From Ophthalmolycus amberensis (lineage: Eukaryota > Chordata > Actinopteri > Perciformes > Zoarcidae), in assembly GCA_024529925.1 (NCBI GenBank), contig JAFEUB010001189.1, positions 1 to 64,000 on the forward strand: a stretch of DNA of 64,000 bases. The letters run 5' to 3'. Positions within the stretch are counted from its first letter, which is position 1; every line of letters begins with the position of its first letter. Shown here one piece after another: positions 24,352 to 36,244 of this stretch. The notes beneath the pieces are model-generated. The model did not search any database, was not told the DNA's origin, and worked only from the letters and a program-made list of their open reading frames with translations. Both the position numbers and the translations under genes were made by a program.

Positions 24352-26290
24352 TTTAATCTTCCCAAAGAGTTTACACAACATTCGCAATCCTTTTCTTCAC
24401 CCAACATTTGTTAATGTTTCATCATTACAAAGGTAAAAGACCCACTTAGCACATCAGCCTGTAGGTCTTCAGGAAAAACAAGACAAAAACAAAGCCAAAT
24501 GGCAGCATTGGTCAGTAACTACAAGGTGAAATAGAGAAAATTACAAATATATATCCACCTATTTCAGGGAAACAATAGATTGTTGTACAAGATTCACACT
24601 CTCAAACTGCTATGGTGAGCCATAGGAAAAGTACACATCAACAAAGTGAGGACGCGACTGCTGGTTATCAATAACAGCGTACAGTATGTCCTCTTTGAAA
24701 AATATACTTTTATGTAGCCCAATGAAACAAACTGTGAGCAGCTCAGACAAAAGATGCTGGTCTTTCAAATTTACAAAAAGTTAATCGTATTTTGGTTTCC
24801 CCCTCACACATCATACAGTTTTATTTAATTAGTCTCAAATGCATAAATGTGCATGTGTGCAATGTGGATAAATATCTTTGAAATCAGCAAGTCTTAAAAC
24901 ATATTTAGACTTTCTGAATGTTACTGGAGTGTGTTTTTAACACAGCTATCGTGTGTGTGTTGTGTTGAGTGTTTAAACATGGACAGTTGTACAGGCTCTA
25001 ACTGTACTGTCCTCTGAGAGTGTGTGTGTGTGCGAGTGTGTGTTTGGTCCATTCTCTTCCTTCAAGAGTTGGTCCTCAAAACTGGAAGTGAAAGCGCCTT
25101 TTTCCAACAGCAAGATCAAATATTGAAGCGCGGCGGGGAAGAGAAGAACAAATTCAAGAATTCAAGGCACATTTAGTCACATAAGGCTGGTCCTTCATTT
25201 TCTCTGGAATCAAAGAGAATCAAACACTTTTACCCATTTAGCCAAATGCCAAACGGAGAATAATATCGATGAAATGTAGCACCCCGTCAGCATAATCACG
25301 TCACAACATTCAGGATTTGTTGTGAACAGACATCAAAAGGATTTTAACATATCAATTTAAAGAAATAGTTTTACATCTTGGGAAAGACTCTTATTTGTTT
25401 TTAGGTCGAGAGCTAGACGAGAAGATCAAAACCATTTTCATGTTTGTACAGTTTAATATAAAGCTACAGCCTGCAACTGGTTAGCTTAGCTTAGCATAAA
25501 GACTGGAATCAGGGGGAAACCGTTAGCCTAGCTCTGTCCTAAGGCACATAACCTCCTTTAAAACCACATCTTTATTTTTTTACACTTTGTTTTTTTTATA
25601 TTAGTGAGGTTATGAAGTGCTGGTAGGCTGAATTTTGTTCACCTTTGGAGAGAGCCAGGTTACCCTGACCGCTAACCGTTTTCAGTCTTTACGCTAAGCT
25701 AAGCTAACCGTCTGTAGTCTGTAGTCTTCTATTGAACAAACTCTCAGCAAGAAAGCAACTAAGTGCCATTTCCAAAAATGTCAAACTACCACTTTAATCA
25801 GAGTTTTCTGGCCAGTTTGCATGCATGATCCATAAATCTGAATGCTGCTTCCTGATTAGATTCATCAACTGATAAAGAGTCAATTATGTGCAACAGGGCC
25901 GTCGTTGTGATCCCGAAGCTGTCCTTACAGAGCCATCAAGTCTGCCGTGCTGGGATACAACATTCATATGCTGGATTGCAAAAGGCCATTTACAGTTTCC
26001 AAATGTGTTTACTGCAGCAAGTCCTGTTCATCAGATGTATCAAACAGTTCAAAAGTGCGTTTCCTATGATTTCAAATCACTGCAAAATGAAAACGATGAT
26101 TTAACAACAAGAGTAAAAGGATTGTAGGAAGTTTTTTTTTTTTTTTTTTCATTTTGCGTATTGAATTAAAAGATTAACTATTGTGAAAGTTTGAAAGGCA
26201 GTGACAGTCGAGTTGGAAAGGGAAAGGGAGGGTCCTGTAGATTTGGACATTTCCTGTCAAACTGAGCCGCTGCGGCTTCAAACGGAGTGA
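24352..26290 (-). other. arfip1: arfip1 3' UTR region with possible polyadenylation signal
   Basis: Between the arfip1 stop codon (26293-26291) and the fhdc1 promoter no other gene is visible. Minus-strand ATTAAA occurs at 24357-24352, and AATAAA-type hexamers occur near 24.82 and 25.57 kb. The interval includes the family 1 element at 25357-25796, a poly-T stretch at 26131-26150 and no coding potential. Which hexamer is used cannot be told. Confidence 0.4.
25357..25796. mobile_element. Family 1 nonautonomous TIR/foldback element, best copy
   Basis: The ends are imperfect inverted repeats: TTAAAGAAATAGTTTTACAT at the left, and the complement of AATGTCAAACTACCACTTTAA at the right. Internally, GGTTAGCTTAGCTTAGCATA plus AAGACTGGAA in the left arm is mirrored by TTTTCAGTCTTTACGCTAAG CTAAGCTAACC in the right arm, so the whole unit folds back. 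It has no open frame. It lies in the presumed arfip1 3' UTR and would give the transcript a long hairpin. Similar fragments occur at 2.5, 11.5, 51.3 and 54.0 kb. Confidence 0.7.
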
Positions 26291-29200
26291 TTAGTGCTCT
26301 TCCAGCCAAGATGGACTGTCCCCACCTGGCATTTTCAACTTGATGTGGAACTGCTTGAGTGTCTGTTCCAGCTGCTGTTGGTTTCCGGCGTAGTACGCAG
26401 CGATGGCATTGTGGAACAGGATGAGCTGGTTATGCAACACCTTCACCTGTTTGGGGACAGGAAATAAAGAGACGGTGAGCACACTTGGAACGTAAAGCCG
26501 CTATGTGGGCGCAGGTACGTCGAGCAGAGAACAACTGAAGCCGACCTTGTTCTCTTCCAAGAACTTCAGCTTGACGGAGACGTCGTTTCGCATCCTCTCG
26601 TACTTCTCGCGGTGGATCTGGAACTGCTGCTGGGAGTGCTCGATCTTGGGCATGGTGGTGGCATCACGTGGCCCCAGATTCAACTCCTCCAGATCTGTAC
26701 GGTACGCGTCATACTCAATCCTAGACGTGTGGTAATCAAAACAAACATCACTGCAGGGGCAAGACTGCCACTAAAGCCGTTACATTTAAACATGATATCA
26801 ACGCCTTTTCTTTATCACAAATAACACCCTTTGCAGTGCTTGAGGTAAGGACAGTAGAGTTTCTCTGGAGGTCTTTAATCTCAGAATAGATCCAGAGAAA
26901 CGTTTTCTCCAAACAGTTAGGTGACATTTTGTGGTTTGGAGATGGTGCCCACTGCCCACACATGATCATGCATTACCTACCTGGCAAATTCATACTGTTT
27001 GATATTAACCAGGGTGTCTTCAATTGTTTTATCCACGAGTGTGTTCACACTGGCGATGAAGGAGTTGATGGCACCCAGCAGAGTGTCTCCGTTTTTGGAC
27101 AAAAGCTTTTGGGTGTCAGCGTTGTAACCAAACTCCTCCTAAAGAACAGAGTTACACTCGTTTTAGTGGATTTTTTAGTGAAACATTTAATCCATAGGGA
27201 GATCAATTCCTGGTTGTTTTCCTGCACAGGTTTGCATCTATGGCCGTCAAAAGAAGTGTCATCACTTGATCATTTTATCCTGTTAGACATTTGTGTAAAA
27301 TTGTCATAATTAGCATTTGAATATTTGAGTTATGGACATTTTTTTGAGGTCACAGTGACCTTTGACCACCAGAATCTGATCATTTCATCCTTGAGTTCAA
27401 GGGGACGTTTATGTCAAATTTGAAGAAATTCCCTTCTGGTGTGCTGTGATATCGCGGGCACATGGACAACCCAAAAACACAACGCACTCACTCAAAAATG
27501 AAAAAGAATGCACTTGTTATTTCAATAATGGAGCAATAAAGCTAAATCATCTAACACAATTAGAGGAAGTGGAGAACCCAAACTTGAATTATAAAAGACT
27601 CTTTACTGCCTTTTAAGCCATTACCATGTGACGCTTCAATAGAATACAGATAAACAGTAATCTAAGGGATCAGAGTAGATAACCCACAAGTCAATACACG
27701 TTTTATTTTATGACTCTTTGCCGGGACACTGTGCGAGGATGATAACACGCCCCTTCCCGTTTATCCAACCCAATCTGATTGATTACAAGGCATCGAAATA
27801 TATGGACTCACGTGCAGTTCTGGTGACTTGAGGCTGAGGTCGGCGAAGGCGTCGCCCAGCTGCCTCTGCGTCTGCATTATCTGGGACAGCTGACCGGACA
27901 GAGTCTGAGCCAGCTTGATTACATTCTGGTACTTTCTCTTATTGTCGCGGAGGACTTCGATTTGAGCCTCCAGCTCCAGGTCCACGGTCCTCGAGCCCCG
28001 ACCCAGCTTCTCTGACAGGATCTGCCTGGTACACTGCAGAGGACAGAGCATTTTGAAACATTAGGAGTGACTGGAGGGAGGGAGTCGCTACAGCACAGTC
28101 TAAAACAAGAAAGGATATCAACAATTTGTGGGGTTTTTTCAGTTTGGGGCATAGTTCACTTTTTCTGCCAACACCCTAATGAACAGAGAGAAGATACAGA
28201 TTGAGAGCTGAGAGAAGAAGCAGGGTGAGGAGGGACATAACAGAATAAATCAAGGACAGAGAGGATTACTTTATATGTGTTGATGCTCCACTTCCTCACG
28301 AGGTCCAGTTTTTCCATGGTTGGGCTCTTTAAGTCATCTGAAAGGACCACCGCGTCACTGTTTGGCTCTGTATTCATCGCGCCTGGACAATTAAAAGTCA
28401 TTCACTTAGTGGGTGATTAAGTTATTGGGTTTGCAGGCTAGAGAGCTGTGGTGAAAATGAAGGGAAGTACAATTTAAAGTGTTACAATCATCAAACGGCG
28501 GGATGAGGTTGTCATGTTAACACTGAAACTTCAACACTCAATTTAAGGCATTAGGAGGACGCTGATGACATCTATGGTTATTAAAATCACAATGAACATT
28601 AAAACACAATTAGTCATGACTTACCATTTTCAGAAAACAGTCACAGTAAAAGGGATGAAAAGTGCTTTATTGTGGTTTGGACACAAGGGGGGGAAATGCT
28701 GGAAGATTTTGAGCGCAGAAACTGACAAAATACAGATAAAAGGATATCAGATAAGTAAAAAATATAGCTGAAATAATCATAATAATATTGTCAGTTGAAG
28801 GGCCCGTGTGTAGCATTACGGGGGATCTATTAGCGGAAATGTAATATAATATTCATAACTATGTTTTCCTTTGTGTATAATCACCTTCATATCTACACAG
28901 GCAGCAGTTCCTCTTGACGGAGTCCGCCATGTTTCTACAGTAGCCCAGAATGGACAAACCAAACACTGGCTCGAGAGCCTTTCACGTTTATGTGGTTGCA
29001 ATCTGCAAGCACACTGTTAGATGCCACCAAATCCTACACTGTCCCTTTAAATATTTTCTTTATTTTATTAACCAATTGGTGGTAAAGGATGTTTGTCCCC
29101 ACCAACTGAATGAGGATTAAAAGCAGAGTGTAAAAAAATGATCTATTGATGTATTCTGTTCTCTTTTACTAGTCTGACAACCTTTTACAATATTTGTCAC

Positions 29201-31345
29201 TTTCGGGACTCCATAGTCAGAGACTAGGGGAGACTATGGTTGCGAACTTTTGCAAGGACAAAGGTTACAAGCAGGAAAACCCACTTAAGTGTGAAAGCAG
29301 TTGTGTTCCCAGCCAAGCAAACGCTTTAGGCATCAAAAGGTTTCATCAGACCGAGAGATCTTGAGAAAATGACTAAGGGGTGTGTACAAGGCATTTCATT
29401 AGCCACGGCAAAGCAGAAAACTACTATAGTTAGCCCAGACGTATGCAAAGACAAAGACTGGAGAGCCAAGAAACAAGAAAGGAGAAGAAGAAAGGTCTGA
29501 TTCTGAATGGAGTGCAGCCTGTGGGAACAAGGAGCAGGTAAGAAACTGGTGAAAACCAAGAAAAGGTACGACAGGCCTGCGGGTTAATTCAGTGTGCAAA
29601 TGGTGACGATTCAGTATCGTCTGATTCATACTCTTCTGATTCATACGCTGCTGGTACCTTTCTCAGCCTGACTATCGCTGGAAGAGCGCGCCAGGCGGCT
29701 AGCAACAGCCGAGCTGGGAGCTACAGGTGTCACGGGAGACGCGGGCAGGCTTGCTGACCCTGGGAGATATTCAGAGTTACCATTCATTAGTACGTCACCA
29801 TCCAGCCTACACAAGCGTAAAGGGGGGGGAACTTCTCATTGACGTTGGTTTCCTGTGCGTGTTTTTTCTTATCGCGGTGGCTCTCTCCATGTCGCAGGAT
29901 GAACGTGTTCATGAACAAAAGCCTACCTCAACCAGTGTCAATAACATGGAAAATAGCCATGGCAACATGGTGGCAGACGGGCTACAACAGCTCCCCGCTC
30001 TATGGGGAGATTTGCATTTGTAACAAGGGCATGACGATGAATAGGAGAGGAGGGTTACAACGTGGAGATCAGAGGAAACTCATTAAATTCAATTGGATGT
30101 TCACCTTTACAAATTCAAATGTCTGCCTTTCAAATGTCAGAGATTAAAACCCCAAAAAGTGGAGCACTGTGAATGCACGGAGAGAAAGATCGTCTGTAAA
30201 CACAGAATGCTGCAAAGCGATCAGGTAAACGGTGAAGTAAGGAAACGGTGCAATACACAAGAAGGAGAGATGTTTTACCTTTGTACGGCCCTGATTCAAT
30301 GATGCCTTCTGTTGTTGAAGCAAAGTTGCTGGAGGTGACACAGGACTCTGAAAGGTTTAGGGCCCCAGGGCCACTGGGGTAAGAGTCCTGTGAAAAATGA
30401 AATCAAACAGGGTTTATGTCAACAGTTGATAGCAGACAGGGAACTTTATGTACTTTCTGTATGTGTGTCACCAAACATTTTAAATTTACACACAAATGAG
30501 TACAATAGATTTAGATCAGCTCATCAATGAAAGCCTCAATAATCTCTCTGAAAGTCTTTTATTGTACGTTTACTTCAGTAAAAATGAATAAACATGCTCT
30601 CCAAACACCTGCTCCCTCCTGTCTGCTAACCTGCACTCATTGTCCAGCCGCACTTTGAATAAGTGATGTCTGTGCTTTCCCCTCAAACGTGAATATAATT
30701 GTATTATTTGGGGGAAATGCTTGATTGTGTAGAAGCACACATGTCATGTACAGTATGTCAATGATTGACGTTAACTCACTGCAAAGCTAAAGTAGCGAGC
30801 GGCAGCTGTACGGTGCGCTGTCGATAAACCCGTGTATGCATTTTTACATTCAGTGGCTGATTTAACATCTTGAAGCTGCACACGTTCTTGTGGTTGTGGC
30901 GTCTTCCCTGCCACAGACTGTCAGTGTGACTGTGGAGCCATTAGAGGTAAACAGCAGGCCATCTGGACGCAGTGCCTGCTCAGTCAGATGGATGAGGACG
31001 AGCGGGCACCCTGAGGTCTCCAACTAAAGCACTTCACTGCAGAAGGATCTGACCTAGAGTGTCTGAGAGTGTCCCTGCTTCACAGAACGAAACCTATTTT
31101 GTAGATCTGACAGACATCCTAACAAGGGTTATGTTGTTTATAACACAATCTTTCAAAGAAAGGACTTTGAAGACCTCGTCAAAGTTTTGTTTAAACTCAT
31201 ATTGACAATTACACAGTTTGGAGAGATGCTGTTCTCAAGACGAGGCCCTTACCCTCTGGAACAGGGTCTCAGGGCTCTGATCCAGGTCTCCATTGCTGGT
31301 GACTGGGATCTCAGCGGCTGAGCTTCTGTGGGACTCTTCAGTCAT
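26291..31345 (-). CDS. arfip1: Arfaptin-1, canonical coding region (375 aa)
   Basis: Eight coding exons in transcript order: 31345-31253, 30387-30279, 29759-29658, 28382-28270, 28033-27812, 27138-26981, 26720-26546 and 26446-26291. All have GT-AG borders and phases sum to 375 codons plus TAA; the human protein has 373. Residues 124-138 (MEKLDLVRKWSINTY) are the amphipathic helix that targets arfaptins to PI4P-rich trans-Golgi membrane. LVRKWS, with Ser134, keeps the LxRxxS protein kinase D site known in arfaptin-1. From about residue 139 the crescent BAR/AH domain follows (RGSRTVDLELEAQIE, DAFADLSLKSPELH, EEFGYNADTQKLL), which binds GTP-loaded Arl1, Arf and Rac. The protein ends PSWLEEH. The start ATG aligns with the human start, but the frame is open upstream (GAA GCC ACA ATG) and continues into the exon at 35059-34676. 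fhdc1 lies downstream in the same orientation as in human. Introns hold repeats only. Confidence 0.95.
27235..27480. repeat. Dispersed fish repeat carrying a palindromic nuclear-receptor site
   Basis: The segment includes GAGGTCACAGTGACCTTTGA, then a GATCATTTCATCCTTGAGTT-like phrase and TTTGAAGAAATTCCCTTC. Together these are typical of an abundant teleost interspersed repeat, judged from memory. It lies in the arfip1 intron between exons 28033-27812 and 27138-26981. Confidence 0.5.
27347..27367. promoter_or_regulatory. Palindromic ERE-like element overlapping a DR1 site
   Basis: AGGTCACAGTGACCT at 27347-27361 matches the estrogen-response-element consensus GGTCAnnnTGACC at every defined position. 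TGACCTTTGACC at 27356-27367 is a direct repeat spaced by 1, of the HNF4/PPAR/COUP-TF type. The match is seen; occupancy is unknown. Confidence 0.5.
28795..29047. mobile_element. Family 2 nonautonomous TIR element (MITE-like)
   Basis: The left end (TTGAAGGGCCCGTGTGTAGC) and the complement of the right end (TTAAAGGGACAGTGTAGGAT) are imperfect terminal inverted repeats. The interior holds AGTCCGCCATGTTTCTACAG and CCAAACACTGGCTCGAGAGC, phrases common to a widespread fish repeat, judged from memory. It lies in the arfip1 intron between exons 29759-29658 and 28382-28270 and has no coding capacity. A fragment of the same family is at 5622-5715. Confidence 0.65.
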
Positions 31346-31354
31346 TGTGGCTTC

Positions 31355-34300
31355 CTGTAACGAAAGGGCGAAATGAAGCCGGTTATTCCTTTAAAGCTTT
31401 CCCAAACAACTTCAAAGAGAGAGAGAGAGAGACCGCCGTTAAGAAAAGAGGACTCGGGATCCAGGACACAATAGTTGTGGGCTGCCATCTTGTGGACACG
31501 GCCATGGTGGGAATCAGCAGCTCAACATTGATGATAAAGGTTGCGGGTTCCATATAGTGATGACAGGATTGAGAGTGATATCTGGGTAAACACATTGGTG
31601 ACAACAATTTGAAAGTTAAACACATACAATACAAAAATGGACACTGATTTCAGCCAAACTGTGCCACCCCAAGAAAATGTTTGCAATAAACATGCCTGTA
31701 TTCAGCTAAATACACCCTCTTTCTATGATTTTTGTCATCAATTTTCAGGACAGAATGAAGAGCTCAGTGAAGTATAAGTCAGTTATGTTGCAGCATTACA
31801 GCATTTAGCAGGATAGCTGAGGTTCTTGTGCAACAACTGGCACACATTTTCATCACTCCCCTATTTTACAACACTGTTTCTGTTTGATGACTAAACACTG
31901 CAGGACGGAATACGTTACAGAGAGCATTGCACCCTCGTCACATGCATACATTTAGTATTGTAAACGCATGATCTAATGCGTCATAAAGGTTTAGTGCATC
32001 ATGGCTCCACCCATGCAAAAAAAAGGGAATCAAGCAAAATCAATCTCTTAACATCTGCTGTTCTCCAAAGCAATGTTTTGGACCGACAATATCTGGTTTC
32101 TCGTTGCCACGTTCATGTCAGTGTTTCCTAGCAAATACAAGATTTTCCAGTTTTCCAGTGACATCAATCAGACCACATTAAACCCGGTGTGTCATGTTTT
32201 ATAACTGGCCATTTTGTGGTCACTCCTGTGATGCAGCAAAGACGCATGGAACAAAACTCTCCTTGACGTCGAATATAATTACCAAACACAAGGAAAGAGC
32301 TGCTATAATCTTCATGAAAACATACAAATCATGGTTCCTCCTAATTGTGCCTGTGGATAAAAATGACACAGTGGCAACATCAGTTTTGTCCAGCCTGTAA
32401 TAAACTAGATGTCTGTAAGATGCAGGCTGAAGATGCAGCTGTGTTAGTTTTAGTACGATTTATGGCCTAGTCTCTGTGGACTTAGGAACTAGGACACTGA
32501 CCTAACACTGTAAACGCTTTACATGCGAGAGCTCTGGGAGGTCTGGTCGGGTAAAGCTGGTTAATGTGGATTAATGACTCGCCTGGAAAAGAGGCCAACA
32601 CAGAGACAATGTATTATAAAGCAATAAATCCGAATGTTCATCTTTGAACAAGCTCCTTCAGCTAGAGGCGGACCTTGACAAGGGTCTTAAATAATGCAAA
32701 TAGCTACCAGATCACATGGTAACGAGATCTGGGTCTGACTGACTGACTGACTGGTTTCACTGTCTGAGCAAAAAGGTGAGTTTAAAATCATCGGCTTATA
32801 TTAATAACACATTACATATCAAAGCTAAAATGATGTATTTACTGACAGCGACAAGCTCATTCTATTAAAGAATGCTAAACTTTAAAGAGACAAAGACTTA
32901 AATGTGAGGTCCTTCTAAAATAAATTAGTATATGACCATAAGCTGTGACAAAAAAAAGAATTGATCACAACGTGTCATCTGATACTGTATGGGTTAAATC
33001 TCATGTAAAGAACCTGGTGTGTTAGGAAATCCTGCTCTCTGGAAGTCAAACCCGCCTCTACTAAAGCCAGAACCAAAGACGCCCTACATGCTCAACCAGA
33101 ATATAACATATTAAAAAAGACCAAAGTGTTTATGTTGGCATGTGTAACAAAGACTGTGTGTCATGTGACAGACGCATGAATACTTAAAAGGCCATATGAC
33201 GCCCGCCTGCAGGCAGATCAGCACAGACATGCACTGGTAGGCTTGTCCAGCATCCTGCTGCAGATAAACCAGACGCCTGCCTGTCCTCCGACATCAAGTT
33301 GAAACAGGTTCTCCGGGAGAGACACATCACCGATTGCATGCATTTCTAAGACGGGGTGTAAATTAAGACAGACTGTAATGAGATAAGCTGACAAGCACCG
33401 TTTGTTTTCTTATTATTCAGCTGCGGTTGTTGCAGAACTATCTCGATTCAAGATGCTTCCCAAAGCCAATACGACCCAACCCAACATCTGCAAACACTCT
33501 GCAAGAAAGTTTGGGAATGAATGTCAGCCTGCTGGAGCGAAGTGGCTGCAAATTAATCAGGCATATGAAAAGGCATTATACATGGCAAGTCATCGTGTGC
33601 CGATCCCTACAGTTCAGTCTCCTGGATACAAGCTAAAACGACGTGGGAGGAAGGGATAACAACAATATCCTAATTGGCCCAATTAGCAGGGTCAGCTGAA
33701 GAGGGAAGAATCATGGCTTGCCTCTCACAGTACAGAAGAACGCGACACAGCCGTGTTGCACAAAGCCGGGTTTAAGCTGCAGAAAGGACGGAAAATGCAT
33801 CTTAACCTGACAATTCTGGGTTACCACTGTGATGCATTTAAGGCTACTAAATGAAGAGGGATCACAAAAAACAGAAGATGATTTGAAATTCTTGCAATCT
33901 GACGTGCAATACTGGCACTTAACCCAAAAACGTGAATCAACAGCGCGAGGAATCACACATTCCAGCAACACAAGAGTTGTGGGACTGCCTGAGAATGTGC
34001 AGTCAGGACCCAAAACCTGTTTCACTCACCCAGTCACGTGTTTGACGGTATGTCGATTTTAAGAGCTGAATGTATCCAACTTACAAACAGGGAACCATTG
34101 TGAGGAAATGGTGTCATTTACACATCATGTACACAAAGAGTCACTGTCCAAGAAAACAAGGCAACATGTAGAGAAGTGTATACTTACTGACTTGTACTTT
34201 ATAATAGTATACACAGAGATTGCATGGTAATAAAGAACAATAAATCCTTCTCAACAATCACTTTGAGATAAGCCAGCATTTACACAAAGCAGAGGAAATG

Positions 34301-34502
34301 TACGAGGCCTTGATCGTCCCCAAACACGAAAGGCACCTCACAGAGAAGCACACGAGCAACAGAAAGAAAGCCACCAACGGCACCATCAACACAGAGCGAC
34401 AGCTACACCAGCTATACATTCCTAAAACCTCCAGCAAAGCACAATCAAATCTGAGACACCTCTACCGGGGCGAAGCAAATATGTTGAGGCCTCTGATGAT
34501 TG

Positions 34503-34564
<62 letters not shown>

Positions 34565-34675
34565 CATACATACATACATAGGAAAGAGACCACCACCATC
34601 ACAGCAAGTAAAGATTGGAGAAGCAACATGAACAAGAGCACAGTCAGGAAGCGCGTAAGTGACGGTAAACATCAC
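31355..34675 (-). other. arfip1: arfip1 intron, no gene seen
   Basis: This interval separates the canonical first coding exon (acceptor TTCGTTACAG at 31364-31355) from the acidic exon ending at 34676. It is AT-rich. It holds four GACT tandem units near 32736, a (TA)n/(CATA)n microsatellite at its far end and short ORFs without family features, including minus-strand 34025-33711. No conserved domain or RNA gene was recognised. Confidence 0.5.
34509..34580. repeat. (TA)n followed by (CATA)n microsatellite
   Basis: About 25 TA units run into five CATA units, roughly 95 bases beyond the donor of the acidic arfip1 exon. It creates the tyrosine-isoleucine repeat ORF tails, which are not real protein. 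Confidence 0.9.
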
Positions 34676-35059
34676 CTTTGTTTCAGTGTGAGAATCTCCA
34701 CTTTCCTCGGGTGTTTCAGCTCTTTCAACATGACGATTTGTCTCCTGTCCCTCATGTTCTACACTGTCAGACATGTGTGCAGCATCGCTGTCACTGCACG
34801 TCACTGCACTCTCCCTCTGAATGCCCTCATCCGCCTCCAGAATGGCCTCGCCGCTGTTTCCTTCATTTTCTTCAGCGCTGTCAATATCAACGTCGTACAG
34901 CACATCGTCTGTGTCATCTCTTCGCCTACTGTCGTCTACACTCTCCTGTTTTTCATCCTCACTCAAACTCTCTTCCGATTTTTCAGCCCCCTCACAATCC
35001 ATCTGAGAGTCCTCTGGTGAGGTCTTCCTCGATTCAGCCTCAAGACTAACTTCAGACAT
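34676..35059 (-). CDS. arfip1: Acidic 128-codon exon, predicted N-terminal extension of arfaptin
   Basis: A minus-strand exon begins after a strong acceptor (CTGTTTTCAG, ending 35062) with GT then ATG at 35059. It runs open for exactly 384 bases to a donor at 34675 (CAAAG then GTGATG). The 128 residues are rich in Asp, Glu and Ser with almost no hydrophobic blocks; one acidic-hydrophobic patch reads DDVLYDVDIDSAEENE near residues 51-66. The exon ends in phase 0, and the next exon downstream starts GAA GCC ACA ATG in the same phase, so the frame runs straight into arfaptin and would give 506 residues. Spliced to the upstream noncoding exon, an in-frame TAA precedes this ATG. No known domain was recognised. 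It could instead belong to a separate, unrecognised gene, but no other downstream exon was found. Confidence 0.55.
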
Positions 35060-35275
35060 ACCTGAAAACAGACAGATAGAAGGGTATAAATAGGTCCTAC
35101 CGAGCCATCTGACAGCTTGTAGTAGCACCAAAACAGTACAATATAAGGAGTGCAAAACAAACCAACTCACAGTTTGTACCTGGATGTGAATGTTATTATT
35201 CATTGGTGTATTTATTTGGATTGTTGAATGACATTTACTGCTACTCCTGTTTTTTTTCTAAGCATCTGGAGCACC

Positions 35276-35306
35276 AGGTAAAACAGGTAAAACAGGTAAA
35301 ACAGGT
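35276..35306. repeat. 9-bp tandem repeat
   Basis: About three and a half copies of AGGTAAAAC. Each copy on the plus strand resembles a splice donor (AG/GTAAAA), but no exon is nearby on that strand. Confidence 0.8.
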
Positions 35307-35669
35307 TTCTACAATTCCTGCCACGCTATTTTTCGACGGCAGCTGGAAATGACATATCTCCTTGCTAATTTTGTACAACACAAGACAAATATTAAATGCA
35401 TTATTGTGAGTGAAGGCATGTAGTATAGATAGCCTTAATTGTTACCACGGACAGATAAGACTGATAATTTTGGCTCATGTCCTGCAAACCAAGCAAAGAC
35501 TTATTTCCATCTAACACCATTTGTATCACTTTGTAACTTGCCTTAGTTTGTGATTTACAAATATAGACTTCTTGATCTGGCCTTCATCAGTAAGACATAT
35601 ACAAACATGCACATATCAGTTTGAAAACACTAAACTAACCTTCGCCTTGGACATATATTATACACACAT

Positions 35670-35711
35670 GCGGGGCTTAGTGCTGGCAAGGCGGGGCTTA
35701 GTGCTGGCAAG
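35670..35711. repeat. Perfect 21-bp tandem duplication with GC-box-like cores
   Basis: A 21-base unit starting GCGGGGCTTAG and ending GGCAAG is repeated twice without mismatch. Each copy holds a GCGGGGC core. It lies about 0.6 kb downstream of the arfip1 start region. Confidence 0.85.
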
Positions 35712-36244
35712 GCTACGGTGTGAATTTTCAGGTTTTCAGCACCCTGCAGGAAGATATGAGCCATTTATATGTCGATTGCTATGTGAGATTGGGTACTTTA
35801 ATGAAGGAACGACGTGGATGCCATTACTCGCACAGTTAGGCAGTCACAACTGCGCAGCTGGTGGCACAATTAGCCTACCTGTTGCGGCACACAGTCACGT
35901 GACTGGCAAGGGCGTCCAAAAGTAATAAAGTACTTATAAATGCTGGTAACGACACATCATATGAGGAAGTGCCAGTGTTATATTGCAAGGTTAATGTTAT
36001 TCGGAAAGCAAAACACTCGACAAACATTAACATAGTTTAGCTTTAGGATGTCCACTAATTCTAGTTAACGTGTACCAGAGCAGCTGACGTGTTTGCTAAC
36101 GTTAACCGAGCTAAACAGCAGACAACGAACCTATACTAAACTTAAATATAGGCACTTTAAATGGCCGTTATAATACTATTTCGCCAAGATGTGCAACTCT
36201 AAGGGAATGGCGATGCTCAAAACTTTTGGTCAACATTAACTCAC

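Larger units (their letters stand above)
35062..36244 (-). other. arfip1: Intron between the noncoding first exon and the acidic exon of arfip1
   Basis: No coding sequence is seen. It holds a short tandem AGGTAAAAC array at 35276-35306 and a perfect 21-bp tandem duplication at 35670-35711. The flanks are AT-rich. Confidence 0.45.

Noticed and set aside
33711..34025. 104-codon minus-strand ORF between arfip1 exons
   Set aside because: No domain, no supporting acceptor or donor in phase with neighbouring exons, and no conserved motif.
34676..35059. Acidic exon as the N-terminus of RNF4 (human neighbour of FAM193A)
   Set aside because: A short SLEAE phrase is shared with RNF4, but no SIM array in the right arrangement and no RING motif (CPIC ... 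CGHVFC) exists on the minus strand downstream. The phase-perfect join to arfip1 is the simpler reading.
35736..35756. REST/RE1 silencer site
   Set aside because: TTCAGCACC matches the left half of RE1, but the right half does not fit (GCAGGAAG instead of GGACAGCG), so a functional full site is unlikely.
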